Positions 35,456 through 43,826 of a stretch of 64,000 nt of DNA are shown here, in pieces. Every line of letters begins with the position of its first letter. Position 1 is the stretch's first letter. The notes under the pieces are model-generated. The model saw only the letters and a list, made by a program, of their open reading frames with translations. It was not told the DNA's origin and made no database searches. The stretch covers positions 1 through 64,000 of the forward strand of contig JAAEZB010000002.1 of assembly GCA_018223085.1 (NCBI GenBank), in the 5' to 3' direction. Position numbers and translations under genes: made by a program. This DNA comes from Paracoccaceae bacterium (GTDB taxonomy: Bacteria > Pseudomonadota > Alphaproteobacteria > Rhodobacterales > Rhodobacteraceae).

Positions 35456-36298
35456 TCACGATCTGTCGCCGGGCCGCCCCTGATCCATTGCCGCACTGAG
35501 GGCCGAACCAGCAAGCGCCTCTTCGGCATAGCTGAACGTGCCAAACGTCTGCACTTCCTCTGCCGCCCGCACCAATGCCCCAAGTGCCGCCCGTGCGAAC
35601 GATCCGCCCACACTGATCCGCCGCACTCCCGCCTCGGATAGCTCCGCCACCGAATAACAAGGCCCCTGCAATCCCATCACCACATTGACCGGTTTATCGA
35701 CCGCCGCACAAACCGTGCGGATCGCCTCGATATCCGGCAACCCCGGCGCATAGAGCACATCCGCCCCAGCACGTGAAAAGGCCTGCAAACGGGCAATCGT
35801 GTCATCAAGGTCCGGCCGCTCCCAAAGATAATTCTCCGCCCGCGCCGTAAGAAGAAACGGCAGACCGCGCGCCGCCTCTGCCGCGGCCTCGATCCGCTCA
35901 ACCGCCAGCGACATCTCGTAAATCGGATGCGCCGGGTCTCCCGTCGCGTCCTCAATCGACCCGCCCACAAGCCCAACCTCAGCCGCCAGCCGGATCGTCT
36001 CGGCACATGTCTCCGGTGCCGCACCAAACCCGTCTTCAAGGTCTGCACTGACCGGAAGCGCCGTCGCCGCAACAATCTCGGCGGCATTCTGAAGGATTTC
36101 CCCACGGCCCAGCGCCGCAAAAGAATCCCGCTTCCCCTTGGAAAACGCATAGCCCGCGCTCGTGGTCGCCAGCGCCTCAAACCCCAACCCGGCCAACAAC
36201 CGCGCCGACCCCGCATCCCACGGGTTCGGCATAACAAAAGCCCCCGCGCCGTGATGCAGGGCTTTTAGACGGTCATATTTTGCAATCTGATCGGGCAT
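35456..36298 (-). CDS. Isocitrate lyase/PEP mutase-superfamily protein
   Basis: 280 residues from ATG 36298 with GAGG upstream. The (beta/alpha)8 fold begins 'RLKALHHGAGAFVMPNPWDAGSARLLAGLGFEALATTSAGYAFS'. 'SADLEDGFGAAPETC' and 'GGSIEDATGDP' supply the Mg-binding acids. The lyase signature KKCGH, with its catalytic cysteine, is absent. This places it in the PEP_mutase-like group (oxaloacetate decarboxylase, phosphonopyruvate-type and unassigned enzymes) rather than isocitrate or methylisocitrate lyase. Reaction not assigned. Confidence 0.82.
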   Translation of the reverse strand: MPDQIAKYDRLKALHHGAGAFVMPNPWDAGSARLLAGLGFEALATTSAGYAFSKGKRDSFAALGRGEILQNAAEIVAATALPVSADLEDGFGAAPETCAETIRLAAEVGLVGGSIEDATGDPAHPIYEMSLAVERIEAAAEAARGLPFLLTARAENYLWERPDLDDTIARLQAFSRAGADVLYAPGLPDIEAIRTVCAAVDKPVNVVMGLQGPCYSVAELSEAGVRRISVGGSFARAALGALVRAAEEVQTFGTFSYAEEALAGSALSAAMDQGRPGDRS

Positions 36299-36370
36299 GG
36301 CGGCCTCATAAAGCTGGAACAAGCCCACCATACACAATCAGAACAAATGCGGAACAATTCTTTTCGCCCG

Positions 36371-37201
36371 CTAGGCGTCGCGCACAACCGGCGTCTTCTG
36401 CGTGCCAAGCCCCTCAATGCCAAGCGTCATCACGTCGCCCTCCTTGAGGTAAACCGGCGGCTTCATGCCCATGCCAACCCCCGGAGGCGTCCCCGTTGCG
36501 ATCACGTCGCCCGGTTCAAGCGTCATCATCTGGCTGAGATAGGAAATCACCTCGGCCACGGAAAACACCATCGCCCGCGAGTTCCCGGTCTGGCGCCGCT
36601 CCCCGTTCACATCAAGCCAAAGGTCAAGGTTCTGCGGATCGCCCGCCTCATCCGGCGTGACAAGCCACGGCCCCAAAGGCCCGAACGTGTCACAGCTCTT
36701 ACCCTTGGTCCACTGTCCCCCACGCTCAACCTGAAACGCACGCTCGGACACATCATTGGTCACACAATAGCCCGCCACATGGTCAAGCGCCTCGGCCTCA
36801 CTGACGTATTTCGCCCGCTTGCCGATCACCACGGCCAACTCAACTTCCCAGTCCGATTTCTCCGACCCACGCGGCAACGACACCGTGTCATTCGGCCCGC
36901 AAATCGCGCTCGTCGCCTTCATGAAAAGGATCGGCTCTTTCGGCAGGTCCATCCCCGCCTCCGCCGCATGGTCCGAGTAATTCAACCCAATGCACATATA
37001 CTTGCCCACGCGCCCCACCGGCGCACCAATACGCGGATCACCATCCACAAGCGGCAGGCTCTCGGGATCCACATCCGGCAGATCGGCCAACACATCGCCC
37101 GCCAGATCATCCATCACACCCGATAGATCGCGAATACGGCCCTCGCCGTCCAACACACCGGGCTTTTCCGCCCCCACTTCACCATAACGCAGGAATTTCA
37201 T
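36371..37201 (-). CDS. Fumarylacetoacetate hydrolase-family protein
   Basis: 276 residues from ATG 37201 (GGGGAGAG upstream). An FAH-fold C-terminal domain contains 'CIGLNYSDHAAEAGM', 'FMKATSAICGPNDTVSLP', 'DWEVELAVVIGKRAKYV' (metal-binding D and E) and 'PGDVIATGTPPGVGMG'. Family reactions include ureidoglycolate-type lyases, acylpyruvases and oxaloacetate decarboxylases. The context with a PEP-mutase-like gene downstream hints at 2-oxo-acid metabolism, weakly. Confidence 0.85.
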   Translation of the reverse strand: MKFLRYGEVGAEKPGVLDGEGRIRDLSGVMDDLAGDVLADLPDVDPESLPLVDGDPRIGAPVGRVGKYMCIGLNYSDHAAEAGMDLPKEPILFMKATSAICGPNDTVSLPRGSEKSDWEVELAVVIGKRAKYVSEAEALDHVAGYCVTNDVSERAFQVERGGQWTKGKSCDTFGPLGPWLVTPDEAGDPQNLDLWLDVNGERRQTGNSRAMVFSVAEVISYLSQMMTLEPGDVIATGTPPGVGMGMKPPVYLKEGDVMTLGIEGLGTQKTPVVRDA

Positions 37202-37330
37202 TGTCTCTCTCCCCATTCATTCGCCCAAGGATTAGCCCAACCTCTCAAGGATTTGAAGCGGCCCCCTTGCACCTGCCCGCCCCCTCTGCCTATCTCTTTC
37301 CCAACAGCTCAGACAAACCAGAGGCCCCCC

Positions 37331-39151
37331 ATGCTCAACCTTCCCTTCCCCGTTCGCGACGCAAACGCCAGCTCCGGCACTGACGGCCTCGGCAACCTGC
37401 CCGAATGGGACCTGAGCGATCTCTATACATCCCCCGATGCCCCCGAGCTTGAGACCGACCTCGCCTTCCTTGAAAAGGAATGCGCCGCCTTTGCCTCCGA
37501 TTACGAAGGCAAGCTTGATACGCTCGACGCCGCTGGCCTCCTCGAATGTGTCCAGCGCAACGAAAAAATCTCGCAGGTCTCGGGCCGCATCATGTCCTAC
37601 GCAGGCCTGCGCTATTACCAACTGACAACAGACGCCGAACGCGCACAATTCATGTCGAATTGTCAGGAAAAGCTGACGAACTTCACCACCCCGCTGGTCT
37701 TCTTCACCCTCGAACTGAACCGGCTCCCGGACGAAACGCTCGACGCCGCTTTCGCGGAAAACGCCGAACTCGCTCGCTACAAACCGGTCTTTGACCGCAT
37801 CCGCGCCATGAAGCCCTACCAACTTTCCGATGAGCTGGAGAAATTCCTCCACGATCTCGGCGTGGTCGGCGACGCATGGGAGCGCCTCTTTGATGAAACC
37901 ATCGCCGGCCTGACCTTCGAGATGGAAGGCGACGACCTCAATATCGAGGCGACCCTCAACTACATGACCGACCCCGACCGCGCCAAACGCGAGATGGCGG
38001 CGCGCGAACTGGCCCGTGTGTTCCACGAGAACATCAAAATTTTCTCCCGCGTCCACAACACCGCCGCCAAGGAAAAAGAGGTCATCGACCGCTGGCGCAA
38101 CATGCCCAGCGCCCAAACCGCCCGCCACCTCTCCAACGACGTGGAACCCGAGGTGGTCGAGGCTCTGCGCAACGCCGTCGTGGCCGCCTACCCGAAACTT
38201 TCGCACCGCTATTACGAGCTCAAACGCAAATGGCTCGGCCTTGACCGGATGCAGGTCTGGGACCGCAACGCACCGCTTCCCATGGAAGAAACGCGCATTG
38301 TCGGCTGGGACGAGGCGCGCGCGTTGGTGATGGATGCCTACAACGCCTTTGATCCCCGCATGGGCGACATTGCCGACCCCTTCTTTACCAAGGGCTGGAT
38401 CGACGCGGGCGTAAAACCCGGCAAAGCCCCCGGCGCCTTTGCCCATCCGACCGTCACCAACGTCCACCCCTACGTGATGCTCAACTACCTCGGCAAACCG
38501 CGCGACGTGATGACCCTCGCCCACGAACTCGGCCACGGCGTGCATCAGGTCCTCGCCGCCGATCAGGGCGAAATGCTTTCCTCAACGCCGCTGACCCTCG
38601 CCGAAACCGCGTCCGTATTTGGCGAAATGCTCACCTTCCGCAAAATGCTCGACCGCGCCGAAACCCAGGAACAGCGCAAAATCCTCCTCGCCGGCAAGGT
38701 CGAGGACATGATCAACACCGTGGTGCGCCAGATCGCCTTCTACGATTTCGAATGCAAACTCCACGACGCGCGCCGCGCCTCCGAACTGACCCCCGAGGAC
38801 ATCAACGCCCTCTGGATGTCCGTGCAAGCCGAAAGCCTCGGCCCGGCGTTCGATTTCATGGAAGGCTACGAGACCTACTGGGCCTATATCCCCCACTTCG
38901 TCCACTCGCCCTTCTACGTCTACGCCTACGCATTCGGCGACGGCCTCGTGAACGCCCTTTACGCGGTCTATGCCGAGGGCGGAGACGGCTTCGAGGACAA
39001 GTATTTCGACATGCTCAAGGCTGGCGGCTCCAAACACCACAAGGAACTCCTCGCCCCCTTCGGCCTCGACGCCTCGGACCCCAAGTTCTGGGACAAGGGC
39101 CTGAGCATGATCTCAGACATGATCGACGAGCTGGAGGCGATGGAGGACTGA
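37331..39151 (+). CDS. pepF: M3-family oligoendopeptidase F
   Basis: 606 residues from ATG 37331; the frame is open upstream but starts after GAGG at 37321. The zinc motif HExxH appears as 'TLAHELGHGVHQVLA' (near residue 398). The third ligand glutamate lies about 25 residues later in 'LAETASVFGEM'. A cytoplasmic metallopeptidase cutting oligopeptides of roughly 7-17 residues, involved in peptide recycling. Length fits PepF/M3B. It stands alone; a palindromic repeat follows its stop. Confidence 0.92.
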   Translation: MLNLPFPVRDANASSGTDGLGNLPEWDLSDLYTSPDAPELETDLAFLEKECAAFASDYEGKLDTLDAAGLLECVQRNEKISQVSGRIMSYAGLRYYQLTTDAERAQFMSNCQEKLTNFTTPLVFFTLELNRLPDETLDAAFAENAELARYKPVFDRIRAMKPYQLSDELEKFLHDLGVVGDAWERLFDETIAGLTFEMEGDDLNIEATLNYMTDPDRAKREMAARELARVFHENIKIFSRVHNTAAKEKEVIDRWRNMPSAQTARHLSNDVEPEVVEALRNAVVAAYPKLSHRYYELKRKWLGLDRMQVWDRNAPLPMEETRIVGWDEARALVMDAYNAFDPRMGDIADPFFTKGWIDAGVKPGKAPGAFAHPTVTNVHPYVMLNYLGKPRDVMTLAHELGHGVHQVLAADQGEMLSSTPLTLAETASVFGEMLTFRKMLDRAETQEQRKILLAGKVEDMINTVVRQIAFYDFECKLHDARRASELTPEDINALWMSVQAESLGPAFDFMEGYETYWAYIPHFVHSPFYVYAYAFGDGLVNALYAVYAEGGDGFEDKYFDMLKAGGSKHHKELLAPFGLDASDPKFWDKGLSMISDMIDELEAMED

Positions 39152-39160
39152 TAGCCCTGC

Positions 39161-39184
39161 CGTAGGGTGGGTTTTCAACCCACC
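39161..39184. repeat. GTAGGGTGGG-type palindromic repeat
   Basis: CGTAG is followed by a perfect 8-base hairpin GGTGGGTT-TTC-AACCCACC (39166-39184). This resembles the dispersed GTAGGGTGGG...CCCACC palindromes found in many bacterial genomes. It lies ten bases after the pepF stop. No T-run follows, so it is not a classic terminator. Confidence 0.55.
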
Positions 39185-39231
39185 ACCCCAACGGATGCAT
39201 TCACCGAGACTCCCCTGACAAGGAACGACCG

Positions 39232-39702
39232 ATGATTACCCTTGCCCCTCTTCCCCCCGGTCGCACGGACCTCGTAGCGGATATAAGATTGCCCGCCGAG
39301 CAACAGGTCTTTGCCGATTATCCGCCCGATGTCATGGCTTCGGCCGGGCCGGGGCGAGACGGGCATATGATCCTTGAAAATGGCACGGTCGTCGGCTTCT
39401 TCGCCATCGACCGCACCTATGCCGACGCCCATGATTTTGCCGAACCCGATACCATTGGGCTGCGCATGTTTTCGATCGATGCCCGCGCGCAAGGGCGTGG
39501 CATCGCCACCGCCGCCTGCCGCGCCCTCGCCGACTACCTGCCGCGCCACTACCCGGATGCGTCCGCCTGCTATCTCACCGTGAACCACCGCAACCCGCGC
39601 GCCAAAGCCGCCTATCTCAAGGGCGGCTTCACGGACACCGGCGAAGACTACCTCGGCGGCGGTGCAGGCCCGCAATATATCATGCGCCTCCCGCTCGCCT
39701 GA
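39232..39702 (+). CDS. GNAT-family N-acetyltransferase
   Basis: 156 residues. The acetyl-CoA site is 'FSIDARAQGRGIATAACRALADYL' (the Q/RxxGxG/A motif), followed by 'YLTVNHRNPRAKAAYLKGGFTDTG', which is typical of GNAT motif B. Acceptor substrate unknown. AAGGA lies ahead of ATG 39232. Its 3' end faces the DksA-type gene across the second composite repeat. Confidence 0.85.
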   Translation: MITLAPLPPGRTDLVADIRLPAEQQVFADYPPDVMASAGPGRDGHMILENGTVVGFFAIDRTYADAHDFAEPDTIGLRMFSIDARAQGRGIATAACRALADYLPRHYPDASACYLTVNHRNPRAKAAYLKGGFTDTGEDYLGGGAGPQYIMRLPLA

Positions 39703-39741
39703 TACATCCCAAATGTCTCATAAATTCCGGCACGATTTCCC

Positions 39742-39856
39742 TTAACGAAATCGTAACCCCGCACGCTGCGTTAATGGTGCGATTTGCAAAGTCGATACCG
39801 ACGCAATACCGACGTGATACCGACGCGTTACAACCGCCCCTTTTGCGCCGTTAACC
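39742..39856. repeat. Composite intergenic repeat, copy B (three exact 11-base units)
   Basis: TTAA-flanked GCACGCTGC lies at about 39753-39774. ATACCGACG is repeated exactly at 39795, 39806 and 39817 (11-base period). The element ends with CGTTAACC at 39849-39856. Order and sequence parts match the element at 1931-2064. Both lie between the 3' ends of convergent genes. The 11-base spacing would put each unit on the same face of the helix. Confidence 0.75.
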
Positions 39857-39875
39857 TTTCGAGTCGCCCCGCCTC

Positions 39876-40145
39876 TTACTTCAGCTGGCTATCCTTTGAT
39901 CCGCGCCGATTGATCCCGCCACGCATCTTCTGCGCCCCATCACGTTCCTGCATACAGTCGATACAGAGCTTCACACCGGGGATCGCCTTGCGCCGCGCCT
40001 CGGGGATTTCCTCCTCGCATTCGGCGCAATGCGTAAGGCTTTCTCCCACAAGAGTTTTTCGCGCCTTCATGCGCTCCAACTCGTCGCTGATCGTCGCCTC
40101 GATCTGCTCACTCACCGCGCCATCACGCGCCCATCCACCGGCCAT
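39876..40145 (-). CDS. DksA/TraR-family zinc-finger protein (short form)
   Basis: 89 residues. A helical N terminus is followed by the C4 zinc finger 'HCAECEEEIPEARRKAIPGVKLCIDCMQE', typical of TraR/short DksA proteins that reach into the RNA polymerase secondary channel. It lacks the long coiled coil of full DksA. The C-terminal tail is basic. AAGGAG precedes the ATG. Confidence 0.87.
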   Translation of the reverse strand: MAGGWARDGAVSEQIEATISDELERMKARKTLVGESLTHCAECEEEIPEARRKAIPGVKLCIDCMQERDGAQKMRGGINRRGSKDSQLK

Positions 40146-40243
40146 GGCAATCTCCTTTGCCCTAACCTAACTCTCCAATCCCGCCACGTCACGCTTTGCG
40201 CGAATCCCTTCCCCACCTACCCTTATAAAAAAGGGAGGACACC

Positions 40244-41416
40244 ATGCGCACGTTCGGAAAATGGCTTGGCAGGCTTTTGCTGCTACTCATCCTGGCATTC
40301 ATCGCCTTCGTCAGTTTCGCCCCCGCCTACGTGGAGACCCAACGCAACGCCGTCGCCGACCATGCCCCCTATCCCGTCTCGCCCGAGGCGCAGGCCCTGC
40401 ATAACACGCTGACCATCGGCGACTGGCACGCCGATAGCCTTCTGTGGAAACGCGATCTCCTCGAACGTGGTAGCCGCGGGCAGGTCGATATTCCCCGCCT
40501 CCTTGAGGGCAATGTCGCCGTGCAAGTCTTTACCGCCGTGACAAAATCCCCGGCGGGCCAAAACTATGAACACAACCACACCGACGCCATGGACAACATC
40601 ACCCTCCTCGCCGTCGGTCAGCTCTGGCCGCTGCGCACATGGGGCTCCCTCTACGAACGCGCCCACTATCAGGCCGAGAAACTCCACGGCTTCGAGGCCG
40701 AGTCCGAAGGCCGTTTGCGCATCCTCAAATCACGCGCCGATCTCGACGCCCTCCTCGCCGCCCGCGCCGAAGGACAAGAGGTCGTCGGAGGCATCCTCGG
40801 CATCGAAGGCGCCCACCCCCTAGAGGGAAAAATCGAGAACCTTCAAGGACTTCAGGACGCAGGCTATCGCCTGATCGCGCTTCAGCATTTCTTTGACAAC
40901 GCCATCGGCGGCTCGCTCCATGGGGATGGCAATCACGGGCTAACGCCCTTTGGTCGTGAACTCGTGCAGGCCGTGGTCGACCGTGGCCTGATCCTCGACA
41001 TCGCCCATTCGAGCCCCCAGGTCGCCGAGGACGTGCTCGCCATGACCGATATCCCCGTCGTCGTGAGCCATACCGGCATTCACGGCAACTGCCCCGTTAA
41101 ACGCAACTACCCCGATGACCTCATGGCCCGCATTGCCGAAACCGGCGGGGTGATCGGAATCGGCTACTGGGCCGACGTAACCTGCGATGATAGCCCCGCA
41201 GGCGTCGCCAAAACCATCAAGGCCGCCATCGCCGTCGTCGGCGAAGATCACGTCTCGCTCGGCTCGGATTTCGACGGCTCTGTTGCTACTGCCTTTGATA
41301 CATCCGAACTCGCCGCCCTGACCCAGGCGCTCCTGGATGCAGGGCTGACCGAGACGCAGATTCGCAAGGTCATGGGCGAAAACATGATCCGCGTACTCCG
41401 CGCCCGCCTGAACTAA
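40244..41416 (+). CDS. Membrane dipeptidase (M19)
   Basis: 390 residues with an N-terminal hydrophobic anchor or signal ('LGRLLLLLILAFIAFVSFA'). The binuclear zinc site can be read as HAD in 'GDWHADSLLW', E in 'GIEGAHPLEG', H in 'LDIAHSSP' and 'VVVSHTGIHG', and D in 'GSDFDGSVA'. M19 enzymes hydrolyse dipeptides and some beta-lactams in the periplasm. It has a strong ribosome binding site (GGGAGGAC) and is followed by a small gene ten bases later. Confidence 0.9.
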   Translation: MRTFGKWLGRLLLLLILAFIAFVSFAPAYVETQRNAVADHAPYPVSPEAQALHNTLTIGDWHADSLLWKRDLLERGSRGQVDIPRLLEGNVAVQVFTAVTKSPAGQNYEHNHTDAMDNITLLAVGQLWPLRTWGSLYERAHYQAEKLHGFEAESEGRLRILKSRADLDALLAARAEGQEVVGGILGIEGAHPLEGKIENLQGLQDAGYRLIALQHFFDNAIGGSLHGDGNHGLTPFGRELVQAVVDRGLILDIAHSSPQVAEDVLAMTDIPVVVSHTGIHGNCPVKRNYPDDLMARIAETGGVIGIGYWADVTCDDSPAGVAKTIKAAIAVVGEDHVSLGSDFDGSVATAFDTSELAALTQALLDAGLTETQIRKVMGENMIRVLRARLN

Positions 41417-41426
41417 GGAGGCCCAG

Positions 41427-41762
41427 ATGATTATCGCCCTCGTGCAAATCCCCCTCCCCGGCGGCAAGCGTCCCCACACCTTGGTCACTGAACAATCTCT
41501 CGAAGCCACGAAGATTTTTCACAATGTCAAAGGCTTGCGCCGCAAATATTTCCTCAACAACGAAGACGGCGGCGGCGGGGTCTACGAATTCGACAGCCGC
41601 GAAAATGCCGAAGCTTGGTTTCATGACGGCTGGGCCGACTGGATGGAGGGCCGCTTCGGCGTGCGCCCAACCCTGACCCTCTTTGATTGCCCGGTCCTGC
41701 TCGACAACGAGACCAGCGAGGCCCGCGTCGACGGCACAGCAGTCCCGCCGCCTTGGCTCTGA
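41427..41762 (+). CDS. Small YdhR/ABM-like protein
   Basis: 111 residues, a ferredoxin-like alpha+beta fold by pattern ('IIALVQIPLPGG...' then 'KGLRRKYFLNNEDGGGGVYEFDSRENAEAWFHDGW'). This resembles YdhR/monooxygenase-like dimeric proteins in which an aromatic-lined cavity binds small hydrophobic molecules. Activity is unknown. AAGGAGG precedes the ATG. Likely co-transcribed with the dipeptidase gene. Confidence 0.7.
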   Translation: MIIALVQIPLPGGKRPHTLVTEQSLEATKIFHNVKGLRRKYFLNNEDGGGGVYEFDSRENAEAWFHDGWADWMEGRFGVRPTLTLFDCPVLLDNETSEARVDGTAVPPPWL

Positions 41763-41772
41763 CCCCGAAGGG

Positions 41773-42150
41773 TTATTCCCTTGCAAAGGTGAAGCCACCC
41801 TTCGCCGCACCTCCCCCTAGGAACATCGTATTGCCCTTAATCCGACAGGTAGACTTGGACATGCTTCCCCGCTCAAAGCGCAATGTCGTCTTGCCGCGCT
41901 CAAGCGTATAGCTGAGCGGCATACCGGCCGCACGGGCGCAATTCCCCTTACAGCCAAGGGTCATATCTGCACGAAAGGTCCAGACCGCTCCAATCGCCTT
42001 GCCCGCATCATCAAAACGGTGCCACGTTCCGACAATCGTATCCGGCTGACATTTACGCGCCCCTGCCGCTGCGGCAGGCCCCGCCACGGAAAAACAAATC
42101 CCGGTCAGGGCAGCGCATAGCACCATTGATTTCAAAAAATGCTGGGACAT
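41773..42150 (-). CDS. Small secreted protein of unknown function
   Basis: 125 residues with a signal peptide ('VLCAALTGICFSVAGPAAAAGA'). The mature part has four cysteines ('RKCQPDTIVGTW', 'LGCKGNCARA', 'STCRIKGN') that could form two disulfides. The pattern of beta strands ('TIVGTWHRFDDAGKAIGAVWTFRADM', 'LSYTLERGKTTLRFERG') suggests a lipocalin-like small barrel. This is inference. Convergent with the YdhR-like gene, ten bases apart. Confidence 0.7.
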   Translation of the reverse strand: MSQHFLKSMVLCAALTGICFSVAGPAAAAGARKCQPDTIVGTWHRFDDAGKAIGAVWTFRADMTLGCKGNCARAAGMPLSYTLERGKTTLRFERGSMSKSTCRIKGNTMFLGGGAAKGGFTFARE

Positions 42151-42278
42151 TCATTATCTCCTGTTCTCAAATTCAGAGCCACCCTAGGCCCATGACCTGC
42201 GAATGCAACATTCCTTACCTCACCGCCTTACGAACGCCCGACAAAAATACCCAAGTATATGAATTATAACGATTTTCC

Positions 42279-42307
42279 TTGAACGCCTTCCGCTACCGGG
42301 CTAGAGT
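42279..42307 (+). promoter_or_regulatory. Sigma-70-like promoter of the candidate ncRNA
   Basis: TTGAAC (42279-42284), a spacer of exactly 17 bases and TAGAGT (42302-42307) form a plausible housekeeping promoter on the plus strand. Each box matches four of six consensus bases. No protein gene follows before a terminator. Confidence 0.4.
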
Positions 42308-42312
42308 TATCC

Positions 42313-42627
42313 TAAGAATTGCAGCCAGCCCGACTCACAAGGCCGCTATAGCAAGTCATCTCGCCCCTCTGGGTCGCCAGATAGCCAGCCAAGCCACTCA
42401 AGTGATTTTAGCCAGCCCAACCATCCTTTCGGATGGGCAATTCTATATGCCAGCCTTACGCCAGCTCCGCCCGCAAGACCGGATTCCTCAGCCACGGTCA
42501 AGCCAGCATCGGTTTTCCAAACCAAGAAGACTCCCCGGTCGCCAGCAGTCACCTCGCCAGCACCGACCGGCCCGGTCAGTCACCGCAAAAAACAAGGCGG
42601 CGCAAACGCGCCGCCTTTTGTCTTTTA
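42313..42627 (+). ncRNA. Candidate small RNA with repeated GCCAGC motifs, convergent with rpoH
   Basis: About 310 bases with a promoter-like sequence in front and a strong T-tailed hairpin at the end contain no convincing gene. GCCAG recurs nine times (starts about 42324, 42376, 42384, 42411, 42449, 42460, 42502, 42541, 42556), several as AGCCAGCC. Composition is AT-richer than the flanking genes. It would be read towards the 3' end of rpoH. Not a match to any RNA family I know. Confidence 0.35.
42596..42627. terminator. Bidirectional terminator downstream of rpoH
   Basis: GGCGGCGC-AAAC-GCGCCGCC (42596-42615) is a perfect 8-base stem. It is followed by TTTTGTCTTTT on the plus strand and by TTGTTTTTT on the minus strand. 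It ends rpoH and, if real, the convergent small RNA. Confidence 0.88.
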
Positions 42628-42644
42628 TCCAATGGTGGCCGGAT

Positions 42645-43541
42645 TTAGGCCGAGGTCAGAAGCCCCTTTTCAGCGGCCAAGTTCTGCATCCGCTTCTGCA
42701 GCTTTTCAAAGGCGCGCACTTCGATCTGGCGAATGCGCTCACGGCTGACATCATACTGACCGCTCAATTCCTCAAGGGTCACCGGCTTCTCGGCAAGACG
42801 CCGCTGCGCAAGGATGTCCTTCTCACGATCGTTGAGCACCTCCATGGCTTCGGCCAAAAGCGCACGCCGCGCCTCAAGCTCATCCTTGGCCTCGTAATCG
42901 GCCGCCTGGTCGGCGTCCTCATCCTCAAGCCAATCCTGCCACTCCATCGTGCCTTCGCCCTCGCTGCCGATCTGGGCGTTGAGCGACGCATCCCCGCCGC
43001 TCATACGGCGGTTCATCGAGATCACTTCGGTTTCGGTCACGCCAAGGTCATGCGCAATGCGCTTGACGTTCTCAGGGCGCATATCGCCCTCTTCAAGCGC
43101 ACCGATCCGGGCCTTGGCCTTGCGCAGGTTGAAGAAAAGCTTCTTTTGCGCCGAAGTCGTGCCGAGCTTCACAAGGCTCCAGGAGCGCAGGATATATTCC
43201 TGAATGCTCGCCCGGATCCACCACATGGCATAGGTCGCAAGGCGAAAGCCTCTTTCGGGGTCAAAACGTTTGACCGCCTGCATGAGGCCCACATTGGCCT
43301 CCGAAATCACTTCGGCCTGCGGCAAGCCATAGCCGCGATACCCCATGGCGATTTTCGCCGCGAGACGCAGGTGACTGGTGACCATCTTATGGGCCGCTTC
43401 AGTGTCTTCCTTTTCGACCCATGCTTTGGCCAGCATGTATTCCTCTTCCGGCTCCAAGAGCGGAAATTTGCGGATTTCCTGCATATAGCGGTTCAGGCCG
43501 CCTTCCGGCGTCGGTGCCGGTAGATTTGCATAGTTACTCAT
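42645..43541 (-). CDS. rpoH: Heat-shock sigma factor RpoH (sigma-32)
   Basis: 298 residues, typical RpoH length. The RpoH box QKKLFFNLRK is present near residue 130. Region 2 includes 'EVISEANVGLMQAVKRFDPERGFRLATYAMWWIRASIQEYIL'. Region 4 ends in the helix-turn-helix 'VTLEELSGQYDVSRERIRQIEVRAFEKLQKRM'. It directs RNA polymerase to heat-shock and, in Rhodobacterales, also oxidative-stress promoters. GGAGGGGG precedes the ATG. Many roseobacters have two RpoH proteins; I cannot tell which paralogue this is. Confidence 0.93.
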   Translation of the reverse strand: MSNYANLPAPTPEGGLNRYMQEIRKFPLLEPEEEYMLAKAWVEKEDTEAAHKMVTSHLRLAAKIAMGYRGYGLPQAEVISEANVGLMQAVKRFDPERGFRLATYAMWWIRASIQEYILRSWSLVKLGTTSAQKKLFFNLRKAKARIGALEEGDMRPENVKRIAHDLGVTETEVISMNRRMSGGDASLNAQIGSEGEGTMEWQDWLEDEDADQAADYEAKDELEARRALLAEAMEVLNDREKDILAQRRLAEKPVTLEELSGQYDVSRERIRQIEVRAFEKLQKRMQNLAAEKGLLTSA

Positions 43542-43826
43542 ATCTGTCCCCCTCCAATGTTACAGGGCTTAACATCGAGATAGGTTGGCGCTAACGGGCT
43601 TTCAAGCGCCTGCCTCCTGATTTCTTAACGCGATATGAAAGCGATCCCGTCGCTTTGCCAGTAAATTACCACAGGCTCACGCGGTTGTGTGCTTTATATC
43701 GGAAAAATTCGCGCATTTCCGCCCCTTGGTGCGAAATCACACAGAACTCTCTGTGAAAACTGCGGTATCGCACAATAGGCCCGCCACGCTACACTCGCCT
43801 CATCCGCGCAACAGATACTGAACGCC
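43542..43826. other. rpoH upstream region with a 16-base dyad
   Basis: AT-rich intergenic space between rpoH and a divergent membrane-protein gene. It must hold the rpoH promoter(s). CACAGA-ACTC-TCTGTG at 43740-43755 is a perfect 6-base inverted repeat closer to the divergent gene. No RNA gene seen. Confidence 0.4.

Noticed and set aside
39795-39827. CRISPR-like array from the 11-base units
   Set aside because: Units are only 11 bases with 2-base spacers, there are three of them, and no cas genes occur nearby.
42279-43523. Plus-strand frame of about 414 codons through the rpoH region
   Set aside because: It begins with TTG without a ribosome binding site, and most of it is antisense to rpoH.
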